From: Notospermus geniculatus
Taxonomy: Eukaryota; Nemertea; Pilidiophora; Heteronemertea; Lineidae
Direction of reading: 5' to 3'
DNA length: 64,000 nt
Assembly (NCBI GenBank): GCA_002633025.1
Contig: NMRB01000892.1
Span: forward strand, 80,112 to 144,111
The notes under the pieces are model-generated. The model did not search any database. It saw only the letters and a program-made list of their open reading frames with translations, and had not been told where the DNA came from. The stretch's first letter is position 1. Every line of letters starts with the position of its first letter. The position numbers and the translations under genes are program-made. Positions 11,495 through 24,100 of the stretch are shown one piece after another.

Positions 11495-12815
11495 GCGGCG
11501 CTGCGACAGGTCGGGACAGATTTAGTCGATTTCATGATTTATTCCGATTTTCGGCGATTTTAGTCGCGTATCGTCGTAGAAATACATCTAATATTATCTG
11601 CAGTCTAAACAGATTCTTTACATACTATATAGGCCTACGCCATGCGATAAGACGAAAAAAATCGTGAGAGCCTATGGCATGCCCTGGGATTTGTCTATCA
11701 TGTCTATGGGAAGGCATTGCAGCCAAAAGTGGCAAAAGTACTGTATGTATAGGCCTAGGCCTACAGGGTGTCTCAAGAAACGGAAGCCCATAACCTGTAG
11801 TAATTGTAGAAGTACGGAATTATTCAGCTTATCGCTGTTCCCCAATTATTGGGCCAATATCATCTACTCGTAGTTTCACTCGTGATAAGATTAATGATGT
11901 TTTATTCGTCCAAATTCCAGAGAAAAACCCTGCCAAAAATCGGAAGACAATGTCTAACTGGAGTAGACAAGCTGTCCTGAGTCTGTATCGTTCCCTCCTT
12001 CGAAGAGGAAACACTCTCACATACACAGACAAAAATTACTACCGTAGAAGAATCAAAGATGAGTTTCGAAGCAATCAGCATGAAGAAGATGAGCAAAAGA
12101 GGGCGTTCTTGTTGGAGGTGTGTTTTTAATCAAATCACAAGAGGCACAATGGAGTACCAATCACATCTGTGCATATGGCACAAGTAATTGTGCATGTAGG
12201 GGAAAAGACAACAGCTCCAGTAGGCCTAAAATGGCAGTTACAAATTGGACTGGTGCTGCAATAGATGGGTGATCAGTCTTAGCTGTGATTTTATGACTGA
12301 TTATTCAGTATGGTACTATGTATTTGATATTCTTTTTTTGCAGAAAGGTCAACAATTACTGAAGAAGAATGCAGTCATTTGACAGTACTCACACTGAAGC
12401 ACCTGCCAGCCTGCATGGAAATAAAACTGTCATCATATTCCTTGGCAAAAAAGGATATTTGGTGCAGAGGATATGTGTTCTGGCTTCAGCCAGGAAACCT
12501 TCTCAGTCATTGTAATTGAATATTATTCAATGTTTCCTGTTCTGTACCAATGATGATGAAGAAAGAATGCAATAAAGCATGAAAATTGAGGTAAAAATTC
12601 TTTCGCCATTTTATTTAATGTTATTTTCTGGGTCAACAAACTTTGTACAAAGATTTAAACAGACTTCACTTCAACAAATTCATTGTGCAAGAGTCCACTA
12701 AAATGAAAATGTTCAAACAATGATGGCCAAGATTTCTTGAATGAAATGTTTATGAAAACATGAGACTGTGTGCAAGAAATTTCACACTAACATGAACATC
12801 AATATTGGCCAACTT
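11495..12815. repeat. Direct repeat unit 2 containing LYR gene copy 2
   Basis: This is the second copy of the 1.3-kb unit. Compared with unit 1 it carries a short insertion in the upstream part (TTTCATGATTTATTC near 11530), lacks some AGGCCTA bases and otherwise matches closely through the polyadenylation signal. Confidence 0.9.
11950..12382 (+). CDS. LYR-motif protein, MIEF1 microprotein-like, copy 2 (LYR intact)
   Basis: The exons 11950-12117 and 12344-12382 encode 68 residues that differ from copy 1 at one position: codon 13 is TAT (11986-11988), restoring the canonical LYR tripeptide in SLYRSLLRR. The splice sites (GAG then GTGTGT; TTTTTTTGCAG) and the AATAAA (12571-12576) are conserved. 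The family role is as for copy 1: a mitochondrial LYR protein expected to bind acyl carrier protein. It is unresolved whether both copies exist in one haploid genome. If only one is real, this one has the ancestral motif. Confidence 0.8.
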
Positions 12816-13112
12816 TCACATCTTGTGGACTTACAATCAATCTTTCGAAACGCCGATCAGTATCACATTTTTTTTCACTGAGGACAACACATCGAAGTAG
12901 TTTTCATTATTTTTTCCTATTTCTTGTTGATAATCTACCTTGATTGCTGACGAAACTAACTTGGATACATAAGTGCTATCACAAGCTATCTGTGTGCCAG
13001 TTTGCACTTGATTAGAATAGGTTTGAAAGTTCCCAAAAGCAACTGGTCATAACAACAGCGTTTGGTATTCCCAAGTTTTCTCCAAATCACACAAACCACC
13101 AGAACATAGCAT

Positions 13113-13282
13113 AGAACCTCCCTAATAAGGACTAGTCTTAGCTGTACCGGTACCGGTACTCAGTTTTTATATGGACCACCGACAAATGTGGGACTTAGGT
13201 TTTATGTCCTTAATGAGAGGTGTCCTTTATGTCCTTAATGAGAGGTGTCCTTCCTTCAGAGTTTCCTCATTAGGGAGGTTCC
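13113..13282. mobile_element. Small inverted-repeat element
   Basis: AGAACCTCCCTAATAAGG at the left is matched by CCTCATTAGGGAGGTTCC in reverse complement at the right. Inside, a 24-base unit with TTATGTCCTTAATGAGAGG is repeated twice head to tail near 13200-13250. No ORF. It is a MITE-like element or the remnant of one. Confidence 0.55.
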
Positions 13283-15139
13283 CTTTTTGATTTATAATTG
13301 TCCCTCACCAAGGGATCAGAGCATGTACTTGAGTGAACCACTCTACTTACTAAAGTGGAATGTACCTACGTTCAAAACTAAACTCATTTTCCTTAAATAT
13401 AACTTAAATATTTACCACTAGTGCTACATTTGCCACAAAATAAAACTTATGTCTGTACAAATCATTTACAAACTGTTTGAGAGTTGTTGGACCTCCTGTC
13501 CTCAAAATTCTTCACGTTGTATTCGTAAAGTTGCCCTTTATAGGCATTAGGTTAGATTGCTACATTGTATTTCACTTGAAATCAGCATTACGTTGTGACT
13601 CATTGCCACCAGGGGTCAGCAGTGAAGTGATTAATGCCATTGAGGAGAATGTTTCAGTTGCCCAATTCAGAAACAGAAACTTTGAGGACAGGTCTTCCAA
13701 CAAAACCAGTGACTCCTCCCAAGATTTCTCACCAAGTGGTGGAATGCAACCCTCAAACATAGACCAGGTATGTTCTGGAATAAAAAATAAACACCTATGT
13801 ACATTTCCTTAAAAAACATCCTGGAGACAGTGGTGAGTGGTACTTGAGATACTGTATAGTTGGACTATGACGGTAGCTCCACCTGGTGCAGGGTGATATC
13901 CTCCAGAATACACATGGTAACTGGACACGATTTCAAGATGGCGATGACGTGGTGACCCAACCACATTTCGTCCATCGCTTCCATCTTGGTTGCCGAGGGT
14001 TACAAATGGAGGATATCCCTATGGTAACTGAGCACCATCGTTGTTGAAAGTTTGACAAGTCCAGAAACTTGAGTTACACTGCTTCCGTTGGACTCACGCA
14101 GCAGACGAACTCGACCCATGAGAAAAGAAAAGCTGCCTAGGTTGGGCCAGAGCCACTGGTCCCAGTTCCCCCCCATGTCATTGGATAGTTCTCGTGCATG
14201 CAACTACATGTATACACAATATGATACAATGCATTAAAGTCTGGAGGGGTGTTGACATCATAGTGGTGCATAGATAGCGGAGTGATGTGCCAGACATCAC
14301 CCCTGAAGAAATCAAATATGAGCTTGTGCTCCACACATCCTTGCATTCTTTTTACCGGTACACGTAACTCACCGATATGAAGACCAAATTTACACAAATG
14401 GAACATGGCTCAACTTTCTTGAGACGTAGCACAATACAGAGTCCACCTCACTTTTTTCCTTTATCGCCTAACTTACGACCCACCCACAGACAGGGCACAG
14501 AGGTTCATACGACATTCAACAAGGCCAAACCCTGTGTTTCCTGAAATATGTTTATGAACCTGTGTATCCTGAAGGGTGGTTTTGAACCCAACATGTCCTG
14601 CCACTCTCAGTTTAAAATTGAGGAAATGTGTCCTAAGTTTTGAGATTCAAGGTCGTCTGAACATACAAAACACAACAATGGTAACCTTCACAGCATGCAG
14701 AAGTACCAGTAACAGCAATAGTCAAATCATATTACCAAGAAAGACACGGCATCTTATCCGAAAATATCCTTCACTCGACTTTGTTGAGCCTACTCAAATA
14801 GTTCCTTCATCAATTTTATAATAAAAACCTTTTTTTAAAACAAAATGGCACTTCTACAAACACTGGGTATTCCTGACAACAACTAACATATACCCTGTTA
14901 CTTGCACCACAGTCATTTTCTGTAAACCTCTGAAATGAAAACTGCAACAAAGTGGTACGTACATGCAGTGAAAGAATTTTTGTAAGAAATACAGTGCATT
15001 TGCAAAACCTACTCATAGGACAAGTTGTCTGCTCATCTAAGTTAACTGCATCAACCAAAGATAGCCTTCAAACACGTCTTCCCTCATTCTTGAATAATAT
15101 GCGATACTTCTAGGAGAATTCTCTAAGTGTTCTTGTGCG
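13283..15139. other. Non-coding stretch after the ankyrin gene
   Basis: No exon with family similarity was found on either strand. The longest reading frame (13477-13812, +) lacks recognisable domains or supported splice partners. The part next to 15140 is probably the 3' UTR of the ankyrin gene on the minus strand. Confidence 0.5.
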
Positions 15140-18100
15140 TCAATAGAATTCTGAGTCAGAACTTTGATGAGATCCCGGCCTGTCTTTCAAGTCATGCTGA
15201 CTGCCTTCTAAACTGTCCAGATTGTCAGGACCGTCGGTTGTGCTTTCACCAAGTTTACCTGCAAAGAAGGAAAGCTGTTGCAGTCCGAAGGGAAGGAATT
15301 AGCAAAGAAAAAATCAAAAGTGTGTTTTGCACAATGTTTTGAAATAGATTTATTGAGCACATTATGCCAAACCTGCCTCTTACTGAAGCCTGAAAAAAGC
15401 TAAGAGCAAACCTACCATTCAAGGTTATTGTTCCACCGTCGAATCGCTTTAAAAGGACCGAATTTGATGCAAACGGCATCATGTGTTCTAAGATGAGAGC
15501 AAGGCAATCTGCCACCCGATTGTTTGCCGCACAAGCCAACGCTGGCGTGTGTCCGCAATCATCAACCACGAAGACGCTGGCACCTCTGCTTATCAACATC
15601 TGCACAGCAGACATCAAGCCGTTTTTTGCCGCGAGATGAAGTGGCCTGAAAGAAAAATTTACATTTAGATATGAGAATGCATGGAGGTAAAGGAAGAGTA
15701 CCATCAGAATTTCACCCCCCCCCCCCCCCCCCCCCAACTCGCCCGTTCTCGGCAGTAAAATCCAAACACAGAAACTCCCCATTATAGAAACTCCNTTTAT
15801 CTGTTATTTTATCCAAGATCAACAGCGCTCCATTCTCATCATCAAAAGCACAAGCGTAGTGCAGGACGGTGTTTTTGTTATTGTCTGTTATTGACATGTC
15901 AGCACCATTTTCTAACAGAAGTTCTGAAAAGAAATGAACCTCTGAATTACAATTTGGAACTGAACCAGGATCTACCACAGCAGTTACAATGAGTACAACC
16001 ATGTAGAGAAAGATTATCAGAGTATGGAGTACAAGCTTTGAAGGAGATTAGATTAGACTATGTACTCAAGGTCAAACAGTCAGTTGAGGTACATGTGATT
16101 GTGTATGAAGTTTGGAGTTGACAGCCCCAACTTTCACAAACAGGCAAGCTCACAGAGATGGCATGGACAATAGTCGTTCACAAAATGAGCAAAAGAAACA
16201 AGGAACCCACCTATAGCACCACAGTTTCCATTCGCAGCTGCCAACATCAGCGGTGACCGACCGAGTCTGTCCGTGACATTTACGTCTGCTCCATTGCTTA
16301 GCAACAGCTGTAACGATTCACACTGCTCAGCAAAGGCAGCTGCATGGACGGGCGTGCGACCCTTGTCGTCTTGTAAGTTGGCTATCTTTTCTCCTTTCGT
16401 ATCCAGTAATAACTCTGTACACGTATCTATTCCATTTATCCTGTGGGAAATAGATTTAAGAAATTACGGGTGGTCATTTGTGTCATTGGTCTTGGCATAA
16501 GCCAGGACACCAAAAAACAGCGAACTGCCCATGACGAGCCAACTTGCAGGAGAGAACGCTCATGTGGAGCAGCACCAGTACTCTTGATACAGTGTACTAC
16601 AGAGCTATTCCTTTAGCAAACCATCTCCCCACTGATTACAGGTGGAGTACTGCTTTATACCATTGGAATGTAGAATTGATAAGCTAGTGACAGTGGTGTG
16701 TAGAAGTGTAGTTCCCGGGGCATCCATTCCATGGTGAAGTTGGGAGGGAACTTACACAGCACAATGAAGAGGTGAGAAATTGTTCCCAAAAAAATCCTTA
16801 TGTTGAGGTTGCTCTATTAACAGTTCAACACAGGTATCATGTCCATTATAACAAGCCCAGTGAAGTGGCGTGTAGCACTGTCGGTCCAGTAGGTTGTCGA
16901 CAGGGCCAGCTTGGATAAGTGAGCCGAGGAGTCCGACATGACCGCTCGCAGCTGCAAGGTGGATAGCCGTCCTACCCCGGTAGTCTCGTATGGAATGGTC
17001 TGCTCCGTGGTGAAGTAATGCGTCAACGCATTCTTCGTGGCCATTGGCTGCCTGAAATAGCGGAGAATGCATTATGAATATGGGGTTCCATCGAGTGCAC
17101 TGAGGGGCAGACACAGGATGAATTGCCACAAGAGAACCCCCGTCCTGCAATGTGACACGTTACGTAACCACTCACCCCACGATGAAGAGCTGTCCGCCCT
17201 ATCACATCCATAGCCTGAATATTAGCGCCCTGAGAGATTAACAATAACACAGCGTCAAGATGTCCATTGGCAACAGCGACCATGAGCGGTGTGCGATCCA
17301 TTTCGTCCAGACAGTCAACGGTGTCGGGATCCTCGGAACTCTGTATCAGCATCTTCAGACAATCAGCCTGGCCATAAGCAGCTGAAAGGGAAACAGTTTC
17401 TAAGTTATCTATACCCACATCAACTCCAGATTAACTTTGATACCTCTGAACCACTAGTGGGCAAGTTTTAAGGCCAAATAGCCACATGACAAGAGGATCT
17501 TAACTGGATGGCTGATCCAAAGCACGGAACAAGACTTACCAGCTGTATGGAGAGGAGTAGCCTTCGACACGCAGTCTCGAGCCAAGAATGTTGCACCCGA
17601 CATAATGAGATTCTCACAGACTTCAGTATGACCCCGACACGCGGAGAGATGGAGGGGCGTCCGACCCTGATTGTCCTGGATGTCTAAGTTGATGATGTAG
17701 TTCATTAACACTTGGATGGCTTCGACGTGACCATTGTATGCCTGGAATGCAAAGGAAAATATACTGATTCATCAATGGAAACGGACCATGAGTAATGCCA
17801 GATGCAACTGTATAGAATCTGTGCTATTACACGGGAAGAGGTTATACTTACAGCTAAATGGAGAGGGGTGGTAGGAGGAGAGCCAGCACCATGGCACAGG
17901 AGGTCGGTGGCAGCAAGGTCCAGGAGCTGAAGTTAGAACAACGAATCTTAATCAAAGATGCTTTGACTTCGCAAGATTCACACTGTCTGCGGCTTCATTT
18001 TGTTAAAACATGCAGGAACTTCTCATTCGGAAATCAGTCGAAGTTTGAAGTAAGGTTCAATGAGGAATTTGTCTCTGCCATGGGGTAAAACTCACCATTT

Positions 18101-21100
18101 CTAGTGCAGTTTTATGACCGTTGAGCGCAGCATAATGGACGGCATTGAACCCTTCACAGTCGCGTAAACAAGCGTTGGCATCGTGACGAAGCAGATGTTC
18201 AACAACCCTGCAACAGAAGAATCTGCACAATTTGGCAATTTTCGATGTAAAGCAAACTATGGAATTTTGAGCTTAGAACCGAATATGGCAATCAGCCACT
18301 GAAATGTACATGTACCAGTTCACCAAGGCCATTAACACTTTCCTCAAATGTGACATCCGACAGGTTTACCTAGACTGTCACACAGATAACATCTGCCGAC
18401 TCAGATTACAGAATTTGAATAACCACAGTATCGATACTCACTTTGCCTCTGCATCAAAGGCAGCTGCATAATGTAAAGCACTGCATCCTCGTGAATCTTG
18501 ATTATTAATGTTGGTACCCGCTGCTATTAGTGACAGCACTGATTGGAGATTTGTGTGGGCGGCGGCATACTGGAGTGGAGTTCGTCCATAACTGTCCCTA
18601 ATACTGAAATCAGCTCCCGCAGAGAGCAAGAAATCCACTACCTCTACATTCCTGGAATGTGAAACGCAAATCAATACATCAATAATCAATCGATTTCTTG
18701 AATTCCCTTCTGTTGAACGCCTGAATTGAAATTGCTACCAAACCTTACCCTTCACAAGCACCTGCGTGCAGACACGTCCTGCCGTAATCGTCGGCCATGT
18801 CGATTTCAAACTCTAGGGAGCTGGCCAGCAACTTTTTCACACAGTCCAGGTAACCGTTGAGGGCAGCCAGGTGAATTGGTAGCATCCCTGCAGGCCCCTT
18901 CCTAAAACACAGCAAGAAAACAGAATTTAGGACAAATGAACTTCAGTGATCATTTATTCTGCCCACAACTGAACAGGAATCAGCAACTGATGGCAGCAAA
19001 TGGCCTTGCAAGAGATAGACAAATCCCAAATTCCAAGTTCTGCGCACTTCCGCCGAAATAGCAACAAGAACCTCAATCTGAAACCAGCTGACGTGACGCA
19101 ATCCGTGATTCAGCAATGGTCAACTCAGATGTAACGTCGTCCAAGTCACTGTCGTGGGGTTCTCTGCGTCACGTCATTCAGTTTCAGACCGAGGTTCTTG
19201 TTGTTATTTCAGCGGAAGTGCGCAGATCTTTCCCGTTTACGTCAATTTGGGATTTGTCTATACCACTGCTTAAGTCCCTGAGGCAGCTCGTAGCCTGATT
19301 TGACATGGGCATCTTTAAGAGCAATGAAAGTACCGGTATCTAAACCTGACTTCATCCAACTTACTTTAGTGGGTTGGCTCCATTTGACAAAAGGGTATCA
19401 ATTAAAAGCTCGTGACCATATCGGGCTGCGATATGTAACGCCGTGTTGCCAATTTTGTCCACTGCATCCACATCAGCACCTGCAACATGCAAAGTATGAG
19501 GATCAGCAAGACTTGTTAAATCATTGACAGGGTGATGTCTGGCAACAAGGTCTGTTATCAGAAAACAGGAGTCCCCAGAGAAAGGCTGTGATGTCGGAGA
19601 GTTGCCCCTCTGTCACAGGGAGAGTGGGTCTGATTTGATTGAACCCGCAACCTCAGAGGTGACAGGCACCGTTGTTGTCACTGCACCACTCTGACAGCTT
19701 GAGACAGATGACACTATACAGAGAGTACATGTACAACTTGTAAGTTTTTGTATGTGAACTTTTATATAACGCTCTCACTGCAATGCAGTGTCAAGGCTCA
19801 AGGTCACAAGCGAGCGTGTTTTTTTCTTGGTCAGGACTGAAAATCGAACCCAGGACCCTCTCATCTGGAGTTCATCTCGCTAACCACTAGACCATGCCGC
19901 TCTCATACCATGGTTATGAAGAAACTGCAAGTGATAAATACCTTTTTCAATAAGTGTTATGGCTCGTGTGAATCTCCCGTGGAGTGCCGTCATGTGTAAG
20001 GGAGTCTTGTTTTCATGACACTGAAAGAAGATAGTACACAGTATGACAGGGAGAAGGATGATGGAAAGAACAGAGGACATAACTGCACTACCCCTCTCCA
20101 TTGACCTTAACACCCAAGGTCATATTTTACATATAGCCTACCTTTGCATCCACATCTGCTTTCTCATTGACCAATATCTCCATACACATGGCACCGTGGG
20201 TTGATGCTGCAGCGTAATGGAGGGGAGTCTGAAAAGATAACCATATAACATACATAAATGATCAGGGTTTCCGCCAGAGGGTAAAATGGGTAAAATTCCG
20301 TACCCTAAAATTTTTCCAGGGTACGGATCCGTACCCTCAAAAATTTGATAAATTCACATATTTATCAGCATAATTCATTGTTTTTCACCATTTAACATCA
20401 TATTTCACGATGGAAAGTGATTTTATGCTTCAAAATACGCCTAAAATGGCACTAAACATCGTTTAAAACCAAAATAAACAAATAAAAATAAAAATAAAAA
20501 NTATATAACGCTCTCACTGCAATGCAGTGTCAAGGCTCAAGGTCACAAGCGAGCGTGTTTTTTTCTTGGTCAGGACTGAAAATCGAACCCAGGACCCTCT
20601 CATCTGGAGTTCATCTCGCTAACCACTAGACCATGCCGCTCTCATACCATGGTTATGAAGACACTGCAAGTGATAAATACCTTTTTCAATAAGTGTTATG
20701 GCTCGTGTGAATCTCCCGTGGAGTGCCGTCATGTGCAAGGGAGTCTTGTTTTCATGACACTGAAAGAAGATAGTACACAGTATGACAGGGAGAAGGATGA
20801 TGGAAAGAACAGAGGACATAACTGCACTACCCCCTCTCCATTGACCTTAACACCCAAGGTCATATTTTACATAAAGCCTACCTTTGCATCCACATCTGCT
20901 TTCTCATTGACCAATATCTCCATACACATGGCACCGTGGGTTGATGCTGCAGCGTAATGGAGGGGAGTCTGAAAAGATAACCATATAACATACATAAATG
21001 ATTACCAGGTCACTGGAAGATGTGACAAGTCCTGGAAATGCTACAGAATGCTTAACCTCTCATCAATGCAGTCAGATCCCTACCTGGCCCTTGTGGTTTG

Positions 21101-24100
21101 TCACATCCAGCGATGCACCATGGGAGAGCAGCTCCCCGACCACGACATCTTCACCGTTCAGACACGCCACGTGGAGACTCGTGTTCCCGTACGCGTTCAC
21201 AGCATCGATCTCCACGTTAAGGTCAAGTAGAAGTTGTACGGCACTGACCTTTCCCCCGGCGCAGGCGACATGGAGGGGCGTATACATCTAAAGGATACAA
21301 AACAAGGTCAAGTTGCGACATCATTACAACACAGTCCTGCAGATTCTGAGGAGTTTTAGATCGACACAGAACAGAGATCAGAAATAGCGCTTAGTCTTCG
21401 ATAGAAAAGATTTTATCCTGGAGTTGGTTTGCTCCTGCTCATGGTTCAGTGTCTAGAAGTCATCCCAACCCTAATAGCAGTACAAATCTCCAACTGGAAT
21501 GTATATGACAAATACAGCACGCTAATCCAGTGTTCCCCGACTCCATCACCATCTATAATGTGCCCAGTTGGAAACATACTGAAGATGTCATTCCCTTGAC
21601 TATCTTCAGTGCAACAGAAATATTCCCTGCGAAGTACATGTACCTTCACTTAGCACACAGTGGCTGTTGCCTAGATGACTAGTTTACAGGAAAAGCTCAC
21701 TACTGGATGGCTCCCATTCCCAAATGATGCAATGACATGGACGGTATTGTTGAGATGATGGAGTAATCTCTGGTATCAACACCTACAAGCAGTGCAGGAT
21801 TGGAGCTACATCGTACAATTGTTTTTTAGCCAAAGCTAAGAAAATCCCAATTCAAGACCTTCTTGATTGATTTGGCTGAAGGAGAAGCTTGCATAGCTCC
21901 GATCCTGCATATTCTACAAGCTCAACGGATGTGTTCAGAACACCAAGGATTTAGGATATTCTGACTTCCTATTCCCATCTTAAAACACACAGGTGTCTCT
22001 CTTTGAAAACCTGCACCGTTCCCCTTATCATGAGGTACATTTGTATCATAAAGCCAAGTTGTGACAGATGGTGTTTAAAGTACAATCTAACATTGATAAT
22101 TGACAGTTGCTTCATCACAATCAGACCTGAAATCTGATATCTTCAAATCTGATATCTTCAGATCTGATGTCTTCAAATCTGATATCTTCAGATACATGTA
22201 CACAAACAGATGTAAAGTTAGAACGACAGGCATATCACAAGCAATTTAATCAAGACACTCTTGGTTAAGTAGATAGTGTAAGTGTTCATTGTGTCATGCA
22301 ACACACTTTAATAGATATTTACACTGGAGAAGACAGTTAAGTTGACATGATCCTTTACCCTTTACAAAACTTACAGATGGTCTACTGGTAACAGACTTGA
22401 TAGAACTGAATTCCCACCACTGCTTTTGACAACGATGTCGCTCTTGAACTAGCTGAGGTAATGAACATCATTTGGATGTTTGTGTACCTGTCTTCCCAAC
22501 AAATCAGAAACTGTATCCCGGAACCCTTGACATGTCAAATGTTGTCCTGACGTCACGGCATTGACAGAAGTCTTATCAATGACTAAAACTAACTAAAATA
22601 GAACTTTATTGGGCATGATTTCATTAATGTACCTATCTATGGAGAGTCAGATGGAGGACTGATCAGAGGTATGACTTGAGGTAATTCTGTTTTCCACTCG
22701 ATGATCACTAGGGGTTGAAATAATAGCTGGAATTTGAGGTGCCGAGAGTGAAGGCTGCTTGCAAATGGATTCAAATGAGGGCATTTTGAGAGGTAGTGAT
22801 GAAAATTGGAAACATTTTAGTGTTTGGGACATGCATTCAGGGGCTAAAGTGAACTCGACACTGATTTTAATCTTAGCTGAAATTGATTTTAGCATATCTT
22901 CAGAGAAAGAAGCCACTCTCTTCAGCAACACACTGTACGTGAAAACCAAGATGGCCACCCAGGCAGCCATTTTGAATATCATTATGTTGAGGCAAGGGAA
23001 AACAGACCAGTATTATATGAAGAGCTATAATGTCACAGATGATGCCCAGCTCAAAGTTTCAATAATCTTCATTGAAGTACACTTTACAAACTAGAAGAGA
23101 ATCTGTCGGTATCAGAGAGGACCCTTAAAGAATGTTGTTCATGCAAGAATCATTCCTGTTAGTCAAATCCGTCAGTATCTGTACTAATCTTCCTAGAGGC
23201 AAAGCATAAAGCTTCCATCATTTCTTGCCCATAAGCAAACACTACAGGCAGATCCCGCCCCTGTTTGTGGTATATATTCCAGAGTTTGTCAGTAATGTGT
23301 AAACTTTCAATCAATGTGCCGAGTTATCAACCTGTCATGCAAAGATAGCATAAAATGTTTACTGCCGACTTGTCCCGTCGTGACCCTGGAGAATGCTGAC
23401 CACCAGAGGGAGCAAAATCATGAAATGAAAGTTGAGCAATCAGTAAACGAATTCCTCACCAGTGAGTTTAAATAATTTTGAGTAACTGCTAGTCGGACGC
23501 GGTCCCACCGTGAGTTAGCCTGAGTGATAAAACTAGAGTTAGCAGCCAGCAACTACAATGAATGCAGCTAGTAAATGATGAAACAGGCCGACTGATGAAC
23601 ATGGAAAAAAAGAAGAGTGAAAAATTAATCTACGATGATAAACAATGGGCTTGAATCATGCAGAGAGAGAATGACCTACATAGAACTTCCATGCACTCAA
23701 GACCCATGATGAAGTTTTGTAAGACAGTTTTGGAAGATACTCTTCTTGACCTTCAAAGAGGTCAACTACCCTCCTGACCTTCACAAGGTCAATTTCCCAA
23801 CCCAGAACCATCCCACTGTATTGTGAACGGAATGAGGAACCTGCAATACTACTCAGTGTGGCGGGACAGCGAGCATAAGACCACGTTTTCCCCAGTTTCA
23901 AAGCGTCAAGGATGCCATGACACATGACATGACGTCTTAGGGGATCTTGTGCTCGCAGCCCAGCCTATCAGGTTGGCGATTCCCCTTCACACCTACTCTT
24001 AGGAAGAACCTCACATACGAACTTTCACTCTGGTACAGGACCAGAATTTCATGGTTTTTGTTCATCTCACTCCCCCCTCGGCTCAGGCCTTGCTGTCCAA

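Larger units (their letters stand above)
19762..20968. repeat. Duplicated block with two ankyrin exons, joined at a single N
   Basis: Block A (about 19762-20260) and block B (about 20502-20998) are nearly identical and each holds a SINE, a 79-nt exon (19942-20020; 20681-20759) and an 87-nt exon (20142-20228; 20882-20968). A single N at 20501 sits exactly where block B begins. Using all four exons in order breaks the frame because the 79-nt exon ends in phase 1 and the next 87-nt exon starts in phase 0. A-specific sequence (20261-20500, including GGGTACGGATCCGTACCC and an A-rich end) lies between them. Confidence 0.85.

Noticed and set aside
13477-13812. 111-codon frame after the LYR duplication
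   Set aside because: The hydrophobic start and Ser-rich end do not form a recognisable protein. It may be 3' flanking sequence, and the splice-like GTATGT at its end has no convincing partner.
19830-19905. Possible tRNA gene with GGTTCGATTTTC
   Set aside because: The acceptor arms do not pair and a SINE tail follows, so it is treated as a tRNA-derived repeat.
22647-23094. Overlapping 111-codon frames on both strands
   Set aside because: Both sit inside an ankyrin-gene intron with no similarity or codon pattern; mirror frames arise by chance in a stop-poor stretch.
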